The notes beneath the pieces were generated by a model, which ran no database searches, had not been told where the DNA came from, and was given only the letters and a program-made list of their open reading frames with translations. This document shows positions 43,630 to 55,416 of a DNA stretch of 64,000 bases, piece by piece. Location: contig CAWATX010000002.1 of the NCBI GenBank assembly GCA_963785065.1, positions 1,984,001 to 2,048,000 of the forward strand, in the 5' to 3' direction. Each line of letters opens with the position of its first letter. Position 1 is the first letter of the stretch. The translations under genes and the position numbers were made by a program. The DNA comes from CAVSRC01 sp963785065 (GTDB lineage: Bacteria > Pseudomonadota > Alphaproteobacteria > Rhizobiales > Kaistiaceae).

Positions 43630-43680
43630 ACCAGACTACGAATCTGGGGGTCAGGAGTTCGAATCTCTTCGGGCGCGCCA
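43630..43680 (+). tRNA. tRNA-Arg(ACG) 3' fragment
   Basis: The sequence folds as anticodon arm CCAGA-CTACGAA-TCTGG (anticodon ACG), variable loop, T-arm with TTCGAAT loop, acceptor strand and CCA end. The 5' half (acceptor strand, D-arm) is missing: the upstream bases do not pair. This is what remains at an integration site when an element uses the 3' end of tRNA-Arg as attachment site, not a working tRNA. Confidence 0.8.
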
Positions 43681-43687
43681 TTATCTC

Positions 43688-43804
43688 GCTCACGCCAGGT
43701 TCGCTGCGCTCACCGGCTCCGCGGGGGCGGGCGAAAGCCCGGGCCGCGCTTGCGGCCTTTGGCGCGTTCGAAGTCTCTCCTTCGAAGCGCGCTAATCTTT
43801 TCAA
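43688..43804 (+). repeat. 101-bp repeat, copy 1
   Basis: Positions 43688-43788 are identical to 57438-57538, and similarity continues imperfectly to about 43804. It contains several short inverted repeats and lies directly after the tRNA fragment. The minus strand translates to a recurring peptide (FEGETSNAPKAASAARAFAR), a sign that it is a dispersed repeat, not a gene. Confidence 0.85.
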
Positions 43805-43819
43805 CGGCTTATGTAGCGT

Positions 43820-44012
43820 TGAGCCGGTGGCGTATCGGCCGGTTTGCACCTGGTTTGCAGCTTTGGTTCGTGACGCGTTCTCCAGCGTGCTGATTGCAGC
43901 GTCTGCCAACTGGCGCGTTCGAGACAGATATCGTTCCAGGATAGAGTCCACGGTTTTCAGCGAGTGGCCCGTGATTGTCGCGATCTCCGGGACCGTGCAG
44001 CCCTGAGCGCAT
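43820..44012 (-). pseudogene. Tyrosine recombinase (phage-type integrase) C-terminal remnant
   Basis: The minus strand reads GCTVPEIATITGHSLKTVDS then ILERYLSRTRQLADAAISTL, the C-terminus of tyrosine integrases around GH-L-V-IL-YL, where the catalytic Tyr and His/Trp box lie. The rest of the integrase is missing, and a short cysteine-rich stretch upstream (CRACAKLLQHGILCACGG) may be a zinc-finger-like neighbour. It lies next to the tRNA-Arg fragment, the usual place for an integrase. Confidence 0.7.
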
Positions 44013-44186
44013 CCCCGAAATTCGGACAGTGACGGAAGCTGCGATCTGACATGGCAGAAAGGCGTGAAGCCTCCGCACGCGCAAAGAATGCCATGTTGGA
44101 GCAATTTCGCGCACGCCCGACAGCGTCCCGGCCCGCCGGCGTGGAACGGCATGCCGAGCAACCTGCCGTGATCGAGGTGCGCAAGG

Positions 44187-47100
44187 CTACATGGAGACCA
44201 GAAGACTGTGGGTCTGCCCGTCTAGTGGCAGGCGCACCTGCCCGGCGAGACCTTGGATCGGCACGCCGTCGAAGGTGGCATGGGTTACGCCGCCGCATCG
44301 ATGTGACGACTTCTCGACGCGAATGTCGTACCGGGTCGCGCCCAGTTTGATCCTCGCCTCAAATCCTGGCCATGCGGCGGGAATGCATGGATCGATGAGA
44401 ATCGACGCTCCCTCCCGGCGAATGCCGAGAATGCCTTCAATGCCGGCCCGATACATCCAGGCGGCCGAGCCCGTGTACCAGGTCCATCCGCCCCGTCCGA
44501 CATGCGGTGGCACCGAATAGACATCGGCCGCCACGACATAGGGCTCGACCTTGTAGCGCGATGTCTGCTCCGGCGTGCGCGCGTGGTTGATCGGATTGAC
44601 CAGGGCGAACAGCGCGCCGGCACGATCGCCTTCGCCGAGCTTGGCCAATGCCAGGATGGCCCACATTGCGGCGTGGCTGTATTGCCCGCCGTTCTCGCGC
44701 AGGCCCGGCGGATAGCCCTTGATGTAGCCCGGATCGAGCGGCGTCTTGTCGAAAGGCGGCCAGAACAGAAGGGCAAGGGCATCGCCACGACGAATGAGTT
44801 GATCCTGCAGAGAGGCCATCGCCATTGCCGCGTGTGCCGGATCGGCGCCCCCCGCCAGCACCGCCCATGACTGGGCGATCGAATCGATCCGACATTCCTC
44901 ACTGTCCTCCGCGCCGAGCCAGGTGCCGTCGTCGAAGGTCGCGCGGCGATACCATCGGCCGTCCCAGGCCTCGCGATCCAGCGCTTCCCGCACCGAGGCC
45001 GCGTGCGCGCGCCAGCGCTCGGCACGAACGGGATCCCGGCCTTCGGCCATCGGCGCGAACATGTCGATGGTCCTGACCAGCATCCAGCCGAGCCAGACGC
45101 TCTCGCCCCTGCCGCCGTCGCCGACCCGGTTCATGCCGTCGTTCCAGTCGCCCCCTCCGATGAGCGGCAGGCCATGAACACCAGTCTGTTGGACGTATTG
45201 GTCGACAGCACGCGCGCAGTGCTCGAACAGGGAGGTCGATTCGCCCGCATCGGACGGCACGAAGAAGGCGTCGCTTTCGCCGTCGTGCAATGCCGGGCCA
45301 TCGAGAAACGGCACCGTCACGTCGAGAACCGCGACGTCGCCGGAGGTGGAGACATATTCGGCGGTTGCAAAGGCCAGCCAGGCGCGATCGTCGGAGATGC
45401 GGGTCCGCACGCCCTGTCCGGAATGGGGCAGCCACCAATGCTGGACATCGCCTTCGACGAACTGCCGTCCGGCGGCGCGCAGAAGATGGCGCCGAGTCTC
45501 CTCAGGGTCCGCAAAAGCCAATGCCGAGCCATCCTGAAGCTGATCGCGGAAGCCGTAGGCGCCGCTAGCCTGATAGAAGGCGGAGCGCGCCAGGATGCGG
45601 CAGGCCAGCGTCTGATAGAGCAGCCAACCATTCAGCAGGATGTCCATGGCGCGATCAGGCGTCTTGACCTGGACCGCGCCGAGCAATGTTCCCCAGTGCT
45701 GCGTCACCTCGTCCAGAACGGCGTCGAGATCGGCCGCCCGGTAACGGTTGATGAGGGCCGAAGCGTCTTCGCCTGTGCCACATTGTCCGAGGAACCAGAC
45801 GACCTCGGTCGACTCTCCCGGGGCAAGGTCCAAGACGCATTGCAGGGCGGCACAAGGGTCGAGGCCAGCGCCGGTCACACCGGACAATGCGCTCCCTCCA
45901 GCGGGTCCCGCCGGCACCGCATGCGTGCCGTTGCGACCGAGGAACTCGCGTCGATCGGCGGTCCACGCCGTCTGCCGTCCGCCGAGATCGGCAAAGGCAA
46001 CGCGGCCGGAAAATGCCATGCTCCACGGGTTACGGGCCAGGATCGCCCCGGTCCCGCGGTCGAGGTTGGTCACGATGAACGGTCCCGAAGCGCCGCGGGA
46101 CGTGCCGAGGACCCATTCGGCATAGCCCGTCACCGACAGGTTGCGCCGCTGTCCGGAGACGTTGCGCAGCGTCAGCCGCGAAATCTTGATCGGATCGGCA
46201 AGCGGGACGTATTGCAGCAATTCGACCGCTATGCCGTTCGCCTCGTGCTCGAACCGGCTGTAGCCGAAGCCGTGGCGCGCGACATAGGCCCCGTCATCGC
46301 GGACCGGCGACGCGGTCGCGCTCCACAGAACGCCGGTCACTTCGTCGCGAATGTAGAGGGCTTCCCCTGTCGGGTCGACGACAGGGTCGTTCGACCAGGG
46401 CGTCAGCCGGTTCTCGCGGCTGTTGTCGGCCCAGGTGCAGCCACTTCCCTCGGCGGACACCTGAAAGCCAAAGCCGGCGTTGGCGATGACGTTGATCCAC
46501 GGTGCCGGCGTCGTGGCGCCGGCCTCGAGGCGCGTCACATACTCGCGGCCATCCTTGTCGAAGCCACCGAGGCCGTTGAAGAATTCGAGGGACGGCAATG
46601 GCGACGGTGTTGATTGCGATGGGCTCGGTTGCTCCGGCAGTTTGACCGGCAGCGGTTGGTCCGGCTGCTCGGCTCTGGTCAGCCAGGCGATCTGGTCGGC
46701 GATCGGCCCCCGGCGGGCAATAAGGACAATCCGGGCCGCCGACTGAAGCAGGGCGCGTGCCTCACCGCTCATCAGATCGGCTCGTAGTGTGAAGACTGCG
46801 CCTTGCGCATGCTCGTCGCCAAGACGCGGCCCGGACTGGCGACTGCGGACCGCAGTCTCGATGGCGATCTGAAGATCCTGGACGTAAGACGCCGCCCGCT
46901 CGTTGACGATAACCAGGTCGACGCCCAGGCGTTTCATCCGCCAGTATTCGTGGGCGCGCAACAACTGGCGGACCTGGGCCAAATCCTCGACCTCATCGAT
47001 ACGCAGGAGAACAATCGGCAGGTCGCCGGATATGGCGTGCGGCCACAGGCCGGATTGCGGCCCTGCCCCCCGGACGATGGCGTCCGAGGATGCCCGGAAG

Positions 47101-50100
47101 CGCGGGTCGCAATAGAGGATCGGAGCCGCCAGACGCTGGAAGTCCGCCGCCTCCTTCGCCTCGACGTCGAGATGGCGCAACTGCACCTGGGCCTGGGTCC
47201 AGGCAAGCGTTTTCGCCCGCTCGAACGCGCTGCGATCGTTGTGCCGGTCGACGAGGTCCAGCAGTTCGGCACGAGACGACGCAACGACGGTCCAGAAGGC
47301 GATCCGGGCGATCTGCCCCGGGGGAACCCTGATCCGGTGCTGAAGCGAAAAGACCGGGTCGAGGACAGTCCCGACTGTGTTGGTCAGCGGCCGGCCGGCA
47401 ACGATGGCCTCGGCAGTTGCGATGGTGCGGCCGCGGCCGATGAAACGCGATCGGTCGCTCTCATATTGCGGATCGGTGAGGATCTCGCCTTCAACCACGG
47501 CAAAGTGCGCCGCCCACACCTCAGCCTCGTCGCGCGAGCGGGTCCGGCGTGTGGCGATCAGCGCACCGAATTCGGCAACGTATTCCGTCTCGACGAACAT
47601 CTTGGCAAAAGCGGGGTGGGCGTCATCGGCGGCAGGCGCCGCGAGCACCAATTCGGCGTAGGAGGTGAGTTCGATCTCGCGCGCATGGCGACCGCTGTTG
47701 GTCAGCGACACACGCCTGACCTCGCTATCGTCCTCGCCCGAAACCAGCACTTCCGTCGTAGTCATCAACGTGCCGTCGGTATGGACAAATTCCGCGCGAT
47801 CCTCCCCGAAGACGACATCATCGTCCGTGCCGGCAGCCGCGAACGGCTGTGCTCCGGCTGACCACACATCCCCACGCAGGGTATCGCGCAGGAAGATGAA
47901 GGATCCCCAACCGTCGAGGGTCGTATCCTCGCGCCATCGCGTCACTGCAACGTCCCGCCAGCGGCTGAAGCCTGCTCCCGCCGTGGTCAGCATGACCGTG
48001 TAGCGACCGTTTGACAGCAAATGGGTTATCGGGGCGCGCCCGACGGATGCCTTGAGACGGCGCACCGTCGGCGCAATGCCATTCGTCCCGACCGGCGTCG
48101 CCCGCGCCTCTGCTGCCTGCGGTTGCGCGACGGCGACATCCCGGGGCATGCGTTCCTGAAGCAGCAGTTCGGTTGCCTGGATCATCGGTTCGCGATGAAA
48201 GCGGCGGCGCATCCGTCCGTCGAGCAGGGTGTTGGCGATGGCGACGACGCTCATGCCCTGGTGATGCGCCATGAAGCTGCGAACGATCGCAAAGCGCTCA
48301 TCGTCGGGCAGGCGGGCGCGTGTGAAATCGACCGCCTCGTAGAAGCCGTAGCGGCCACGTGCCCCCATGTCGGCAAGACGGGCGAAGTTCTTCATTGCGC
48401 CACGCACGTCGATCATGGTCGCCAGACCGGTGGCGTAAGGTGCGATGACGATGTCATCGGAGAGGCCCCGCTTCAAGCCGAGACCAGGCACACCGAAGTT
48501 TGAATATTGGTAGGTGAATTCGAGGTCGCGGGCGTTGAACGCCGACTCTGAAATACCCCAGGGAACGTCAAGCGACCGTCCGTAGGATTGCTGGCGCTCG
48601 ACCACCAGCCGATTGGTCTGCTCGAGCAGGCTGCCCACCGGGGCGCGCATCACCAGCGAGGGCATCAGATATTCGAACATGGATCCCGACCACGAGATCA
48701 GCGCCGATCCGCTGCCGAGCGGCGTCGCCGCGCGACCAAGACGAAACCAGTGTCGTGTCGTCACGTCGCCCTTGGCGATTGCAAACAGGCTGGCGAGGCG
48801 CGCTTCCGATGCGAGCAGATCGTAGCAGCTCGGGTCGAGGAGGTTGTCGGCGAGCGAATAGCCGATCGACAACAGCTTCCGCTCTGGATCGAGGAGGAAC
48901 GCAAAATCCATCGCTAACGCCATCTCGCGGGCGGTATGCGCGAGAGCCATCAGCCGAGCCGCAAGACTAGGCGGCAAGCTGACACTCCGCAGACGGTCGC
49001 CTTCGTGTTCGGCGACCGCTCCCCGCAATACTTCGGTCCAGAACACGTGATCCGGGACCCCCTCGTCGGGGAGTGCCGGCAGAATGGCGCGGGCCGCTTT
49101 GGCGGCCTTCTCGGTCAGCCGCTTGAGGATCGGTGAAATCGCCTCGATCGTCTGGACACCCGTCAAGTGTCCTTCAATCTCGTCAAGGATCGCGACAAGC
49201 TGCTCCCCGTTCTGGCCGCTCGTGGCGAGCAAACTGCTCGCGGCATCACGCGCCAGCGCGAGGTTGTCGGCCATGCCACGTCGAGCCTCTGGCGCGATGG
49301 GTTCGCTGATCCACTCCTCGCATGCGTTGGCGACCGCAATCAGATGACCGGCCAGATTGCCGCTGTCGACGGATGACACGTAGGCCGGATTGAGCGGGCG
49401 CAGATCAAGTGTGTCGTACCAGTTGAGAAAATGGCCCTTGAACCGCCGGAGCTTCCGCATCGATGCGAAGGTCGCCTCCAAACGCTCAACGGTCTCCCTG
49501 GTTCCTGCCCAGCCGAAGTCGCGCGCAGCGACGGCGGAGAGCAGGTAGAGACCGATGTTGGTCGGCGATGTCCGATGGGCGACGACCGGCTTTGGCGCCA
49601 CCTGGAAATTGTCCGGTGGCAGCATGTTGTCCGCGGCGGTGACGAACGTCTCGAAGAAGCGCCAGGTACGCCGGGCGATGAGGCGCAGGTCGCGCCCCTC
49701 GGATGCGGACACCACGTGGCTCGCCGCGACGGTCGGCGACCGGCTCGTACGCAAGGCCAGCAGCGGCGCCGTCAGCCAGAGGAATGCGACCGGAAGGGCT
49801 ATTGGCCAAGAGGACGGCGCCAACGCCAGCGCGCCGGCCGTCACCAGCAGCCCGAGCACCGTCCCACGTGCCATGCCGCGATAGAAGCCAAGCAAGTCCA
49901 GCCGCGGGCTCGCTGCAGATTGTGCCGCCGTCGTCCATTCGAGAAGATGACGGCGGGTCAGGAACAGCCGCACCATCGTTCGCGCGATCGCATCGCCCAT
50001 TCGCCAGGCCTGGTCGGGCAGGAATGCGATGGAGAGAAAAGTCTGGGCGCCCGCCAGCCGCAAGTCGCCGCCAAGGGCACGGACATGACTGGCCAGGCGA

Positions 50101-52700
50101 ACACCTGCACGACGCGGGACGATGGCAAACAGGATCGGAAAGAACGCCGGTATCGCAATCGCCGCCAGGGCGAACAGCGTCCCCCAGATGGCCAAGGATA
50201 GCGGCAGCAGCCAACTGACGGCGACCGTTGCCAATGCAAAAGGCGCAAACAGCGATCGTCGAAGGTTGTCGACTATCTTGCCGCGGCCGACCGCGGGAAC
50301 GGCCTGCCGTCCGGTCACCCGCCCGAGAGCCCAGGGAAGGAGCTGCCAGTCCCCCCGCGTCCAGCGATGCTGCCGTCGGGCGGCGACGTCGTAGCGGGAC
50401 GGGAACTCCTCAACCACCTCGACATCCGAGGCAAGGCCGGCGCGTGCGAAGATTCCTTCCAGGAGATCGTGGCTGAGGACGGCGTTCTCCGGCATCCGCC
50501 CGGCAAGGGCCGATTCGAAAGCATCGACGTCGTAGATTCCTTTGCCGGTGTAGGACCCCTCGCCAAAGAGGTCCTGATAGACATCCGAAACGGCTGCTGC
50601 GTAAGGATCCATGCCCCCCGGGCCGGAAAAGATCCGCTGAAACAGAGAGCCTTCGCGGCCAATCGACAGCGAGGGTGTGACGCGCGGCTGAAGGATGCCG
50701 TAGCCATCGACGACGCGCTGCTCAACGCTGTCGAATTTCGGCCGGTTCAGCGGGTGCGCCATCTTGCCGACCAGCCGAGGGACTGCGTCGCGCGGCAGCC
50801 TGGTGTCAGCATCGAGCGTGATGACGTAGCGCACGCCGCTCGGAACTCGCGGCGGTCGACCGTTGACCGGGATGAACGTGGTGTCGGTGGCGCCGCGGAG
50901 AAGGCGGTTGAGTTCGCAAATCTTGCCACGTTTGCGCTCCCAACCCATCCACTTCTTTTCACCCGCATTGAAGACGCGGCGGCGGTGCAGCAGGAGAAAG
51001 CGATTGCCATCGGTGCCAGGCCCATGCCGATGATTCAGGCGTTCGACCGCCTCGGCGGCGATGGTGAGCAGATGCGCGTCGCTTTCCAGGGACTCCTCGT
51101 CGGCGTCGACGCCGTCTGACAGCAGCGCAAAGATGAGGTCGCCGGTGGCGCTGCCGAGGTAGTGGACCTCCAGGCGTTCAACCTGTTCGAGAAGATCGGC
51201 CGCATTGGTCAGCAGCGTCGGCACGACGACAAGGGTGCGCGACGAGGAGGGGACGCCCGCCTTGAGGTCGAGCCCCGGCAGGGTGATGGCGCCGAAGGTC
51301 CATGTGATGCCGCGATTGACCAGGGTCGTCGCGATCTCGGTCGCCGGGAGGAAGGCAACAAGAGCAAAGAGCGCCAGCCACCCGAATCCGACACCGGCGA
51401 GGGCCCACAATGCCAGCGCTATCACGATCACCGTGACGCCGAGGATCGTACCGATATAGCCGCCAATGCCCAGCCGAATGCTGAGGCGACTGATCGCCAG
51501 TCTGGCGGGTGCCTTGAATCCGATCGATCGTTCGAGGGCGCGCCGCCCCCCGGCGATCAGGTGATATCCCGGATCGCCGACGCGATCGGCTTCGGCGGGG
51601 TCGGTTGCCTGTCCTGCCGCGGCGTGTGCCGCCTTCAGGGCCTCATCGGCGATATCGAGTTCCGAAAGGGACGAACCACGGGACAATTCCTCGATCGCAC
51701 CCCGATAAATGTCACGCGTCGGGAAATCCATCGCCGCAAAGGCGCTTGCCGCGCACAGCCGTTGATCGACGAGGCTGACGCTTTCGACCAGCTCCGCCCA
51801 ATCGACGTTCGACATCAGCCGCATGCTGGTAATGATGTTGCGCACGCTGACGTTCGATGCGCCTTGCCGCCGCTGGACGTGCTGCACCATCTCCTCGATC
51901 GAGCCGCCTTGGCGTGACAGCCGCTCCTCGAGCCAACCGAGGGCGGGTGTCGTTGTCGGATCGAGATCTCTCAGGCGTTTCGCCAATTGTCCGGCAAAGG
52001 GTTCCGACAGCGGCTCCGATGCGTGCGCAGCAGTGTCGGCTTGTAGGTCGGCCTGGGCGCTGCCATGCGCCAGCAGAAGGTCAGCCAATGCGTCGGCGTC
52101 TCTGCGCGCCTTCCTCCCGGCCGTCATCTGATCGGCGAGCCGCCGCAGATTTTCGACCAGCACGATGCGCAGCGTGACGATCATCGCCCACAGTTCGCCG
52201 ATGGTCAGCGGCTGGATTCGCTGATAGGCGACGATGAATCGACGCAAGGATTCAGGGTCGACGCGGCTGTCGGTATGGGCGACCAGCGCCCAGGAAAGGC
52301 CGAAGACGCGCGGATATCCGGCAAACGGCCCGTCGGTCAGTTTCGGCAATTGGCGATAATAGCCGGGTGGCAGATCGTCCCGAATCTCGCGAATCTGCTC
52401 CTGCACGAGGTGATAGTTGTCGAGGAGCCACTCGGCCGCCGGCACGACGCTTCGCCCGTTCTCCAGCTCCGCGGCGCTCGCACGATAGGTTGCAAGCAGG
52501 ACCGTTGCGTTGTCGTTGAAGCGTTTGTGGAGAGACGGAACGCGTGGCGGTGTCGGTGTGACCGACTGCGCCGCGGCGAGGCTTTCCGCGTGGCGCTCGA
52601 GCCGTTCGAGACCGAAAAGTTCTTCCCTTACCGGCGCGGTGTCGTTCCAGGGCGGTGCACCAGCACCGTGCTCGCGGACATATCGAAAGATCGCGTTCAT
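44187..52700 (-). CDS. ndvB: Cyclic beta-1,2-glucan synthase (NdvB/ChvB type)
   Basis: This 2837-residue inner-membrane enzyme is nearly the same length as NdvB/ChvB (~2830-2870). It has an N-terminal region, membrane segments (first near residues 420-470 in GTILGVTVIVIALALWALAG), a family-84 glycosyltransferase core (YVITLDADTRLPRDA and RQHRWTRGDWQLLPW), a second membrane region, and two C-terminal GH94-like phosphorylase modules, the last with GGGDWNDGMNRVG and the catalytic Asp. It initiates, elongates, cyclises and trims periplasmic cyclic glucans used in osmotic adaptation and host interaction. Start is ATG 52700. It is the largest gene of the window and lies outside the island. Confidence 0.95.
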   Translation of the reverse strand: MNAIFRYVREHGAGAPPWNDTAPVREELFGLERLERHAESLAAAQSVTPTPPRVPSLHKRFNDNATVLLATYRASAAELENGRSVVPAAEWLLDNYHLVQEQIREIRDDLPPGYYRQLPKLTDGPFAGYPRVFGLSWALVAHTDSRVDPESLRRFIVAYQRIQPLTIGELWAMIVTLRIVLVENLRRLADQMTAGRKARRDADALADLLLAHGSAQADLQADTAAHASEPLSEPFAGQLAKRLRDLDPTTTPALGWLEERLSRQGGSIEEMVQHVQRRQGASNVSVRNIITSMRLMSNVDWAELVESVSLVDQRLCAASAFAAMDFPTRDIYRGAIEELSRGSSLSELDIADEALKAAHAAAGQATDPAEADRVGDPGYHLIAGGRRALERSIGFKAPARLAISRLSIRLGIGGYIGTILGVTVIVIALALWALAGVGFGWLALFALVAFLPATEIATTLVNRGITWTFGAITLPGLDLKAGVPSSSRTLVVVPTLLTNAADLLEQVERLEVHYLGSATGDLIFALLSDGVDADEESLESDAHLLTIAAEAVERLNHRHGPGTDGNRFLLLHRRRVFNAGEKKWMGWERKRGKICELNRLLRGATDTTFIPVNGRPPRVPSGVRYVITLDADTRLPRDAVPRLVGKMAHPLNRPKFDSVEQRVVDGYGILQPRVTPSLSIGREGSLFQRIFSGPGGMDPYAAAVSDVYQDLFGEGSYTGKGIYDVDAFESALAGRMPENAVLSHDLLEGIFARAGLASDVEVVEEFPSRYDVAARRQHRWTRGDWQLLPWALGRVTGRQAVPAVGRGKIVDNLRRSLFAPFALATVAVSWLLPLSLAIWGTLFALAAIAIPAFFPILFAIVPRRAGVRLASHVRALGGDLRLAGAQTFLSIAFLPDQAWRMGDAIARTMVRLFLTRRHLLEWTTAAQSAASPRLDLLGFYRGMARGTVLGLLVTAGALALAPSSWPIALPVAFLWLTAPLLALRTSRSPTVAASHVVSASEGRDLRLIARRTWRFFETFVTAADNMLPPDNFQVAPKPVVAHRTSPTNIGLYLLSAVAARDFGWAGTRETVERLEATFASMRKLRRFKGHFLNWYDTLDLRPLNPAYVSSVDSGNLAGHLIAVANACEEWISEPIAPEARRGMADNLALARDAASSLLATSGQNGEQLVAILDEIEGHLTGVQTIEAISPILKRLTEKAAKAARAILPALPDEGVPDHVFWTEVLRGAVAEHEGDRLRSVSLPPSLAARLMALAHTAREMALAMDFAFLLDPERKLLSIGYSLADNLLDPSCYDLLASEARLASLFAIAKGDVTTRHWFRLGRAATPLGSGSALISWSGSMFEYLMPSLVMRAPVGSLLEQTNRLVVERQQSYGRSLDVPWGISESAFNARDLEFTYQYSNFGVPGLGLKRGLSDDIVIAPYATGLATMIDVRGAMKNFARLADMGARGRYGFYEAVDFTRARLPDDERFAIVRSFMAHHQGMSVVAIANTLLDGRMRRRFHREPMIQATELLLQERMPRDVAVAQPQAAEARATPVGTNGIAPTVRRLKASVGRAPITHLLSNGRYTVMLTTAGAGFSRWRDVAVTRWREDTTLDGWGSFIFLRDTLRGDVWSAGAQPFAAAGTDDDVVFGEDRAEFVHTDGTLMTTTEVLVSGEDDSEVRRVSLTNSGRHAREIELTSYAELVLAAPAADDAHPAFAKMFVETEYVAEFGALIATRRTRSRDEAEVWAAHFAVVEGEILTDPQYESDRSRFIGRGRTIATAEAIVAGRPLTNTVGTVLDPVFSLQHRIRVPPGQIARIAFWTVVASSRAELLDLVDRHNDRSAFERAKTLAWTQAQVQLRHLDVEAKEAADFQRLAAPILYCDPRFRASSDAIVRGAGPQSGLWPHAISGDLPIVLLRIDEVEDLAQVRQLLRAHEYWRMKRLGVDLVIVNERAASYVQDLQIAIETAVRSRQSGPRLGDEHAQGAVFTLRADLMSGEARALLQSAARIVLIARRGPIADQIAWLTRAEQPDQPLPVKLPEQPSPSQSTPSPLPSLEFFNGLGGFDKDGREYVTRLEAGATTPAPWINVIANAGFGFQVSAEGSGCTWADNSRENRLTPWSNDPVVDPTGEALYIRDEVTGVLWSATASPVRDDGAYVARHGFGYSRFEHEANGIAVELLQYVPLADPIKISRLTLRNVSGQRRNLSVTGYAEWVLGTSRGASGPFIVTNLDRGTGAILARNPWSMAFSGRVAFADLGGRQTAWTADRREFLGRNGTHAVPAGPAGGSALSGVTGAGLDPCAALQCVLDLAPGESTEVVWFLGQCGTGEDASALINRYRAADLDAVLDEVTQHWGTLLGAVQVKTPDRAMDILLNGWLLYQTLACRILARSAFYQASGAYGFRDQLQDGSALAFADPEETRRHLLRAAGRQFVEGDVQHWWLPHSGQGVRTRISDDRAWLAFATAEYVSTSGDVAVLDVTVPFLDGPALHDGESDAFFVPSDAGESTSLFEHCARAVDQYVQQTGVHGLPLIGGGDWNDGMNRVGDGGRGESVWLGWMLVRTIDMFAPMAEGRDPVRAERWRAHAASVREALDREAWDGRWYRRATFDDGTWLGAEDSEECRIDSIAQSWAVLAGGADPAHAAMAMASLQDQLIRRGDALALLFWPPFDKTPLDPGYIKGYPPGLRENGGQYSHAAMWAILALAKLGEGDRAGALFALVNPINHARTPEQTSRYKVEPYVVAADVYSVPPHVGRGGWTWYTGSAAWMYRAGIEGILGIRREGASILIDPCIPAAWPGFEARIKLGATRYDIRVEKSSHRCGGVTHATFDGVPIQGLAGQVRLPLDGQTHSLLVSM

Positions 52701-53008
52701 CAACGCCTTTCTCTGCGGCGTCGACCGGCAATTGCCTCCAAAGGCACCGCGCGACCGCCGCCATGCGACAGCCATCTTCTTCGCAATCGGTCGCTGAGCC
52801 CCCGTACAGGAAGACCTGGCGGGCGATCTCGGCGCTTCAGGCCCTGCCGTGGGATACCCGCGCTTGAGGAGCCGGCGACCGGCCGCTTGTCGTCGTCTCT
52901 CGCGCGTCGGCAGGCCTTTTGCGGTTGGTAGCGGCCAAGGGATTGGCGCTTGAGCGGGTCAGTGGAAGCTACCGTTGTCTCCGCTGCCCGAACGTCCCGC
53001 TCTGGGGC
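52701..53008. other. Intergenic stretch upstream of ndvB
   Basis: No gene is visible. It should hold the ndvB promoter on the minus strand; I see no clear -35/-10 pair. Confidence 0.4.
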
Positions 53009-53140
53009 CTAACCGTTCTTTTTCGACTTTCCGATGGAGATCGGTATGCCCCTGGTCATCGCAGTCGGTGCTGCCGCGGGCTCTACCTTCTTCTTCGGCT
53101 TGCGGATTTCGCGGTTGCTGCGCTTCTGTCCCTTGGCCAT
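53009..53140 (-). CDS. 43-residue basic protein
   Basis: MAKGQKRSNREIRKPKKKVE continues through an Ala/Pro segment to ISIGKSKKNG. This small Lys/Arg-rich protein is common in rhizobial genomes and often unannotated. The start has a GGAG site 7 nt upstream. Its function is unknown; the charge suggests nucleic-acid or ribosome contact. Confidence 0.65.
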   Translation of the reverse strand: MAKGQKRSNREIRKPKKKVEPAAAPTAMTRGIPISIGKSKKNG

Positions 53141-53283
53141 CACGATCTCCTGGGCAAGCCGGCGCCGCGGCTGCGGGCGGCAAGAATAAGCGCCCAGGCC
53201 ATCTCGGAGAGGGGCAGGGCCGAACCGTCGAAATCACGTTTTCAAGCAAATTTCCTGGTGGTACGGCGTTCGCCGGACCGGGG

Positions 53284-53311
53284 GCGAAAGGCCGCCTGGG
53301 CGGCCTTTCGC
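53284..53311 (-). terminator. groEL terminator hairpin
   Basis: GCGAAAGGCCGCC-TG-GGCGGCCTTTCGC is a perfect 13-bp inverted repeat 20 nt after the groEL stop. Its symmetric form can work in both directions and separates groEL from the small basic gene. Confidence 0.7.
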
Positions 53312-53331
53312 ATGTCGCATTGGGGCGCGGA

Positions 53332-54969
<1,638 letters not shown>

Positions 54970-55019
54970 GACTGTTGTTCCTTCGAATTCGGGTGGGGAC
55001 CTGAAGCGCGCTGGCGCCG

Positions 55020-55334
55020 TCAGGCAGCCTTGCGGCCCGCGGCCTTGCCTTCGATGATGCCCATGACGTCGGACTCCTTCATGATGAGGAGGTCTTCGCC
55101 GTCGATCTTCACTTCGGTGCCGGACCACTTGCCGAACAGGATGCGGTCGCCGACCTTGACGTCGAGGGCGACAAGCTTGCCGTTCTCGTCGCGGGCGCCG
55201 GGTCCGGCGGCGATGATCTCGCCTTCCTGCGGCTTCTCCTTGGCGGTGTCCGGAATGATGATGCCGCCGGCGGTCTTCTCTTCGGCTTTGATTCTGCGAA
55301 CCACGACGCGGTCGTGGAGGGGTCGGAACTTCAT
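55020..55334 (-). CDS. groES: Co-chaperonin GroES
   Basis: The 104-residue protein has the GroES fold: MKFRPLHDRVVVRRIKAEEK, the mobile loop (EKTAGGIIIPDTAKEKPQEG) that docks to GroEL, and the C-terminal LLIMKESDVMGIIEG strand, followed by an Ala/Lys tail slightly longer than usual. It is the first gene of the groESL operon; CIRCE lies 56 nt upstream. Confidence 0.97.
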   Translation of the reverse strand: MKFRPLHDRVVVRRIKAEEKTAGGIIIPDTAKEKPQEGEIIAAGPGARDENGKLVALDVKVGDRILFGKWSGTEVKIDGEDLLIMKESDVMGIIEGKAAGRKAA

Positions 55335-55389
55335 CGGTGTCTTCCTTCTTGGGGCGCGCCCGACATCGGGATTTGTCCAGGGATGCCCA

Positions 55390-55416
55390 TTGGCACTCTA
55401 CGCCTAAGAGTGCCAA
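55390..55416. promoter_or_regulatory. CIRCE operator (HrcA binding site)
   Basis: TTGGCACTC-N9-GAGTGCCAA is a perfect 9-bp inverted repeat with a 9-nt spacer, the CIRCE arrangement (usual form TTAGCACTC-N9-GAGTGCTAA). It lies upstream of groES and shows heat-shock regulation by the HrcA repressor, which is not encoded in the window. Confidence 0.9.

Noticed and set aside
43630..43680. A working tRNA-Arg gene
   Set aside because: Only anticodon arm, T-arm and 3' acceptor are present; the 5' half and D-arm do not exist upstream.
45003..46613. 536-codon plus-strand frame inside ndvB
   Set aside because: Antisense shadow of ndvB; no homology and an Arg/Gly-rich composition.
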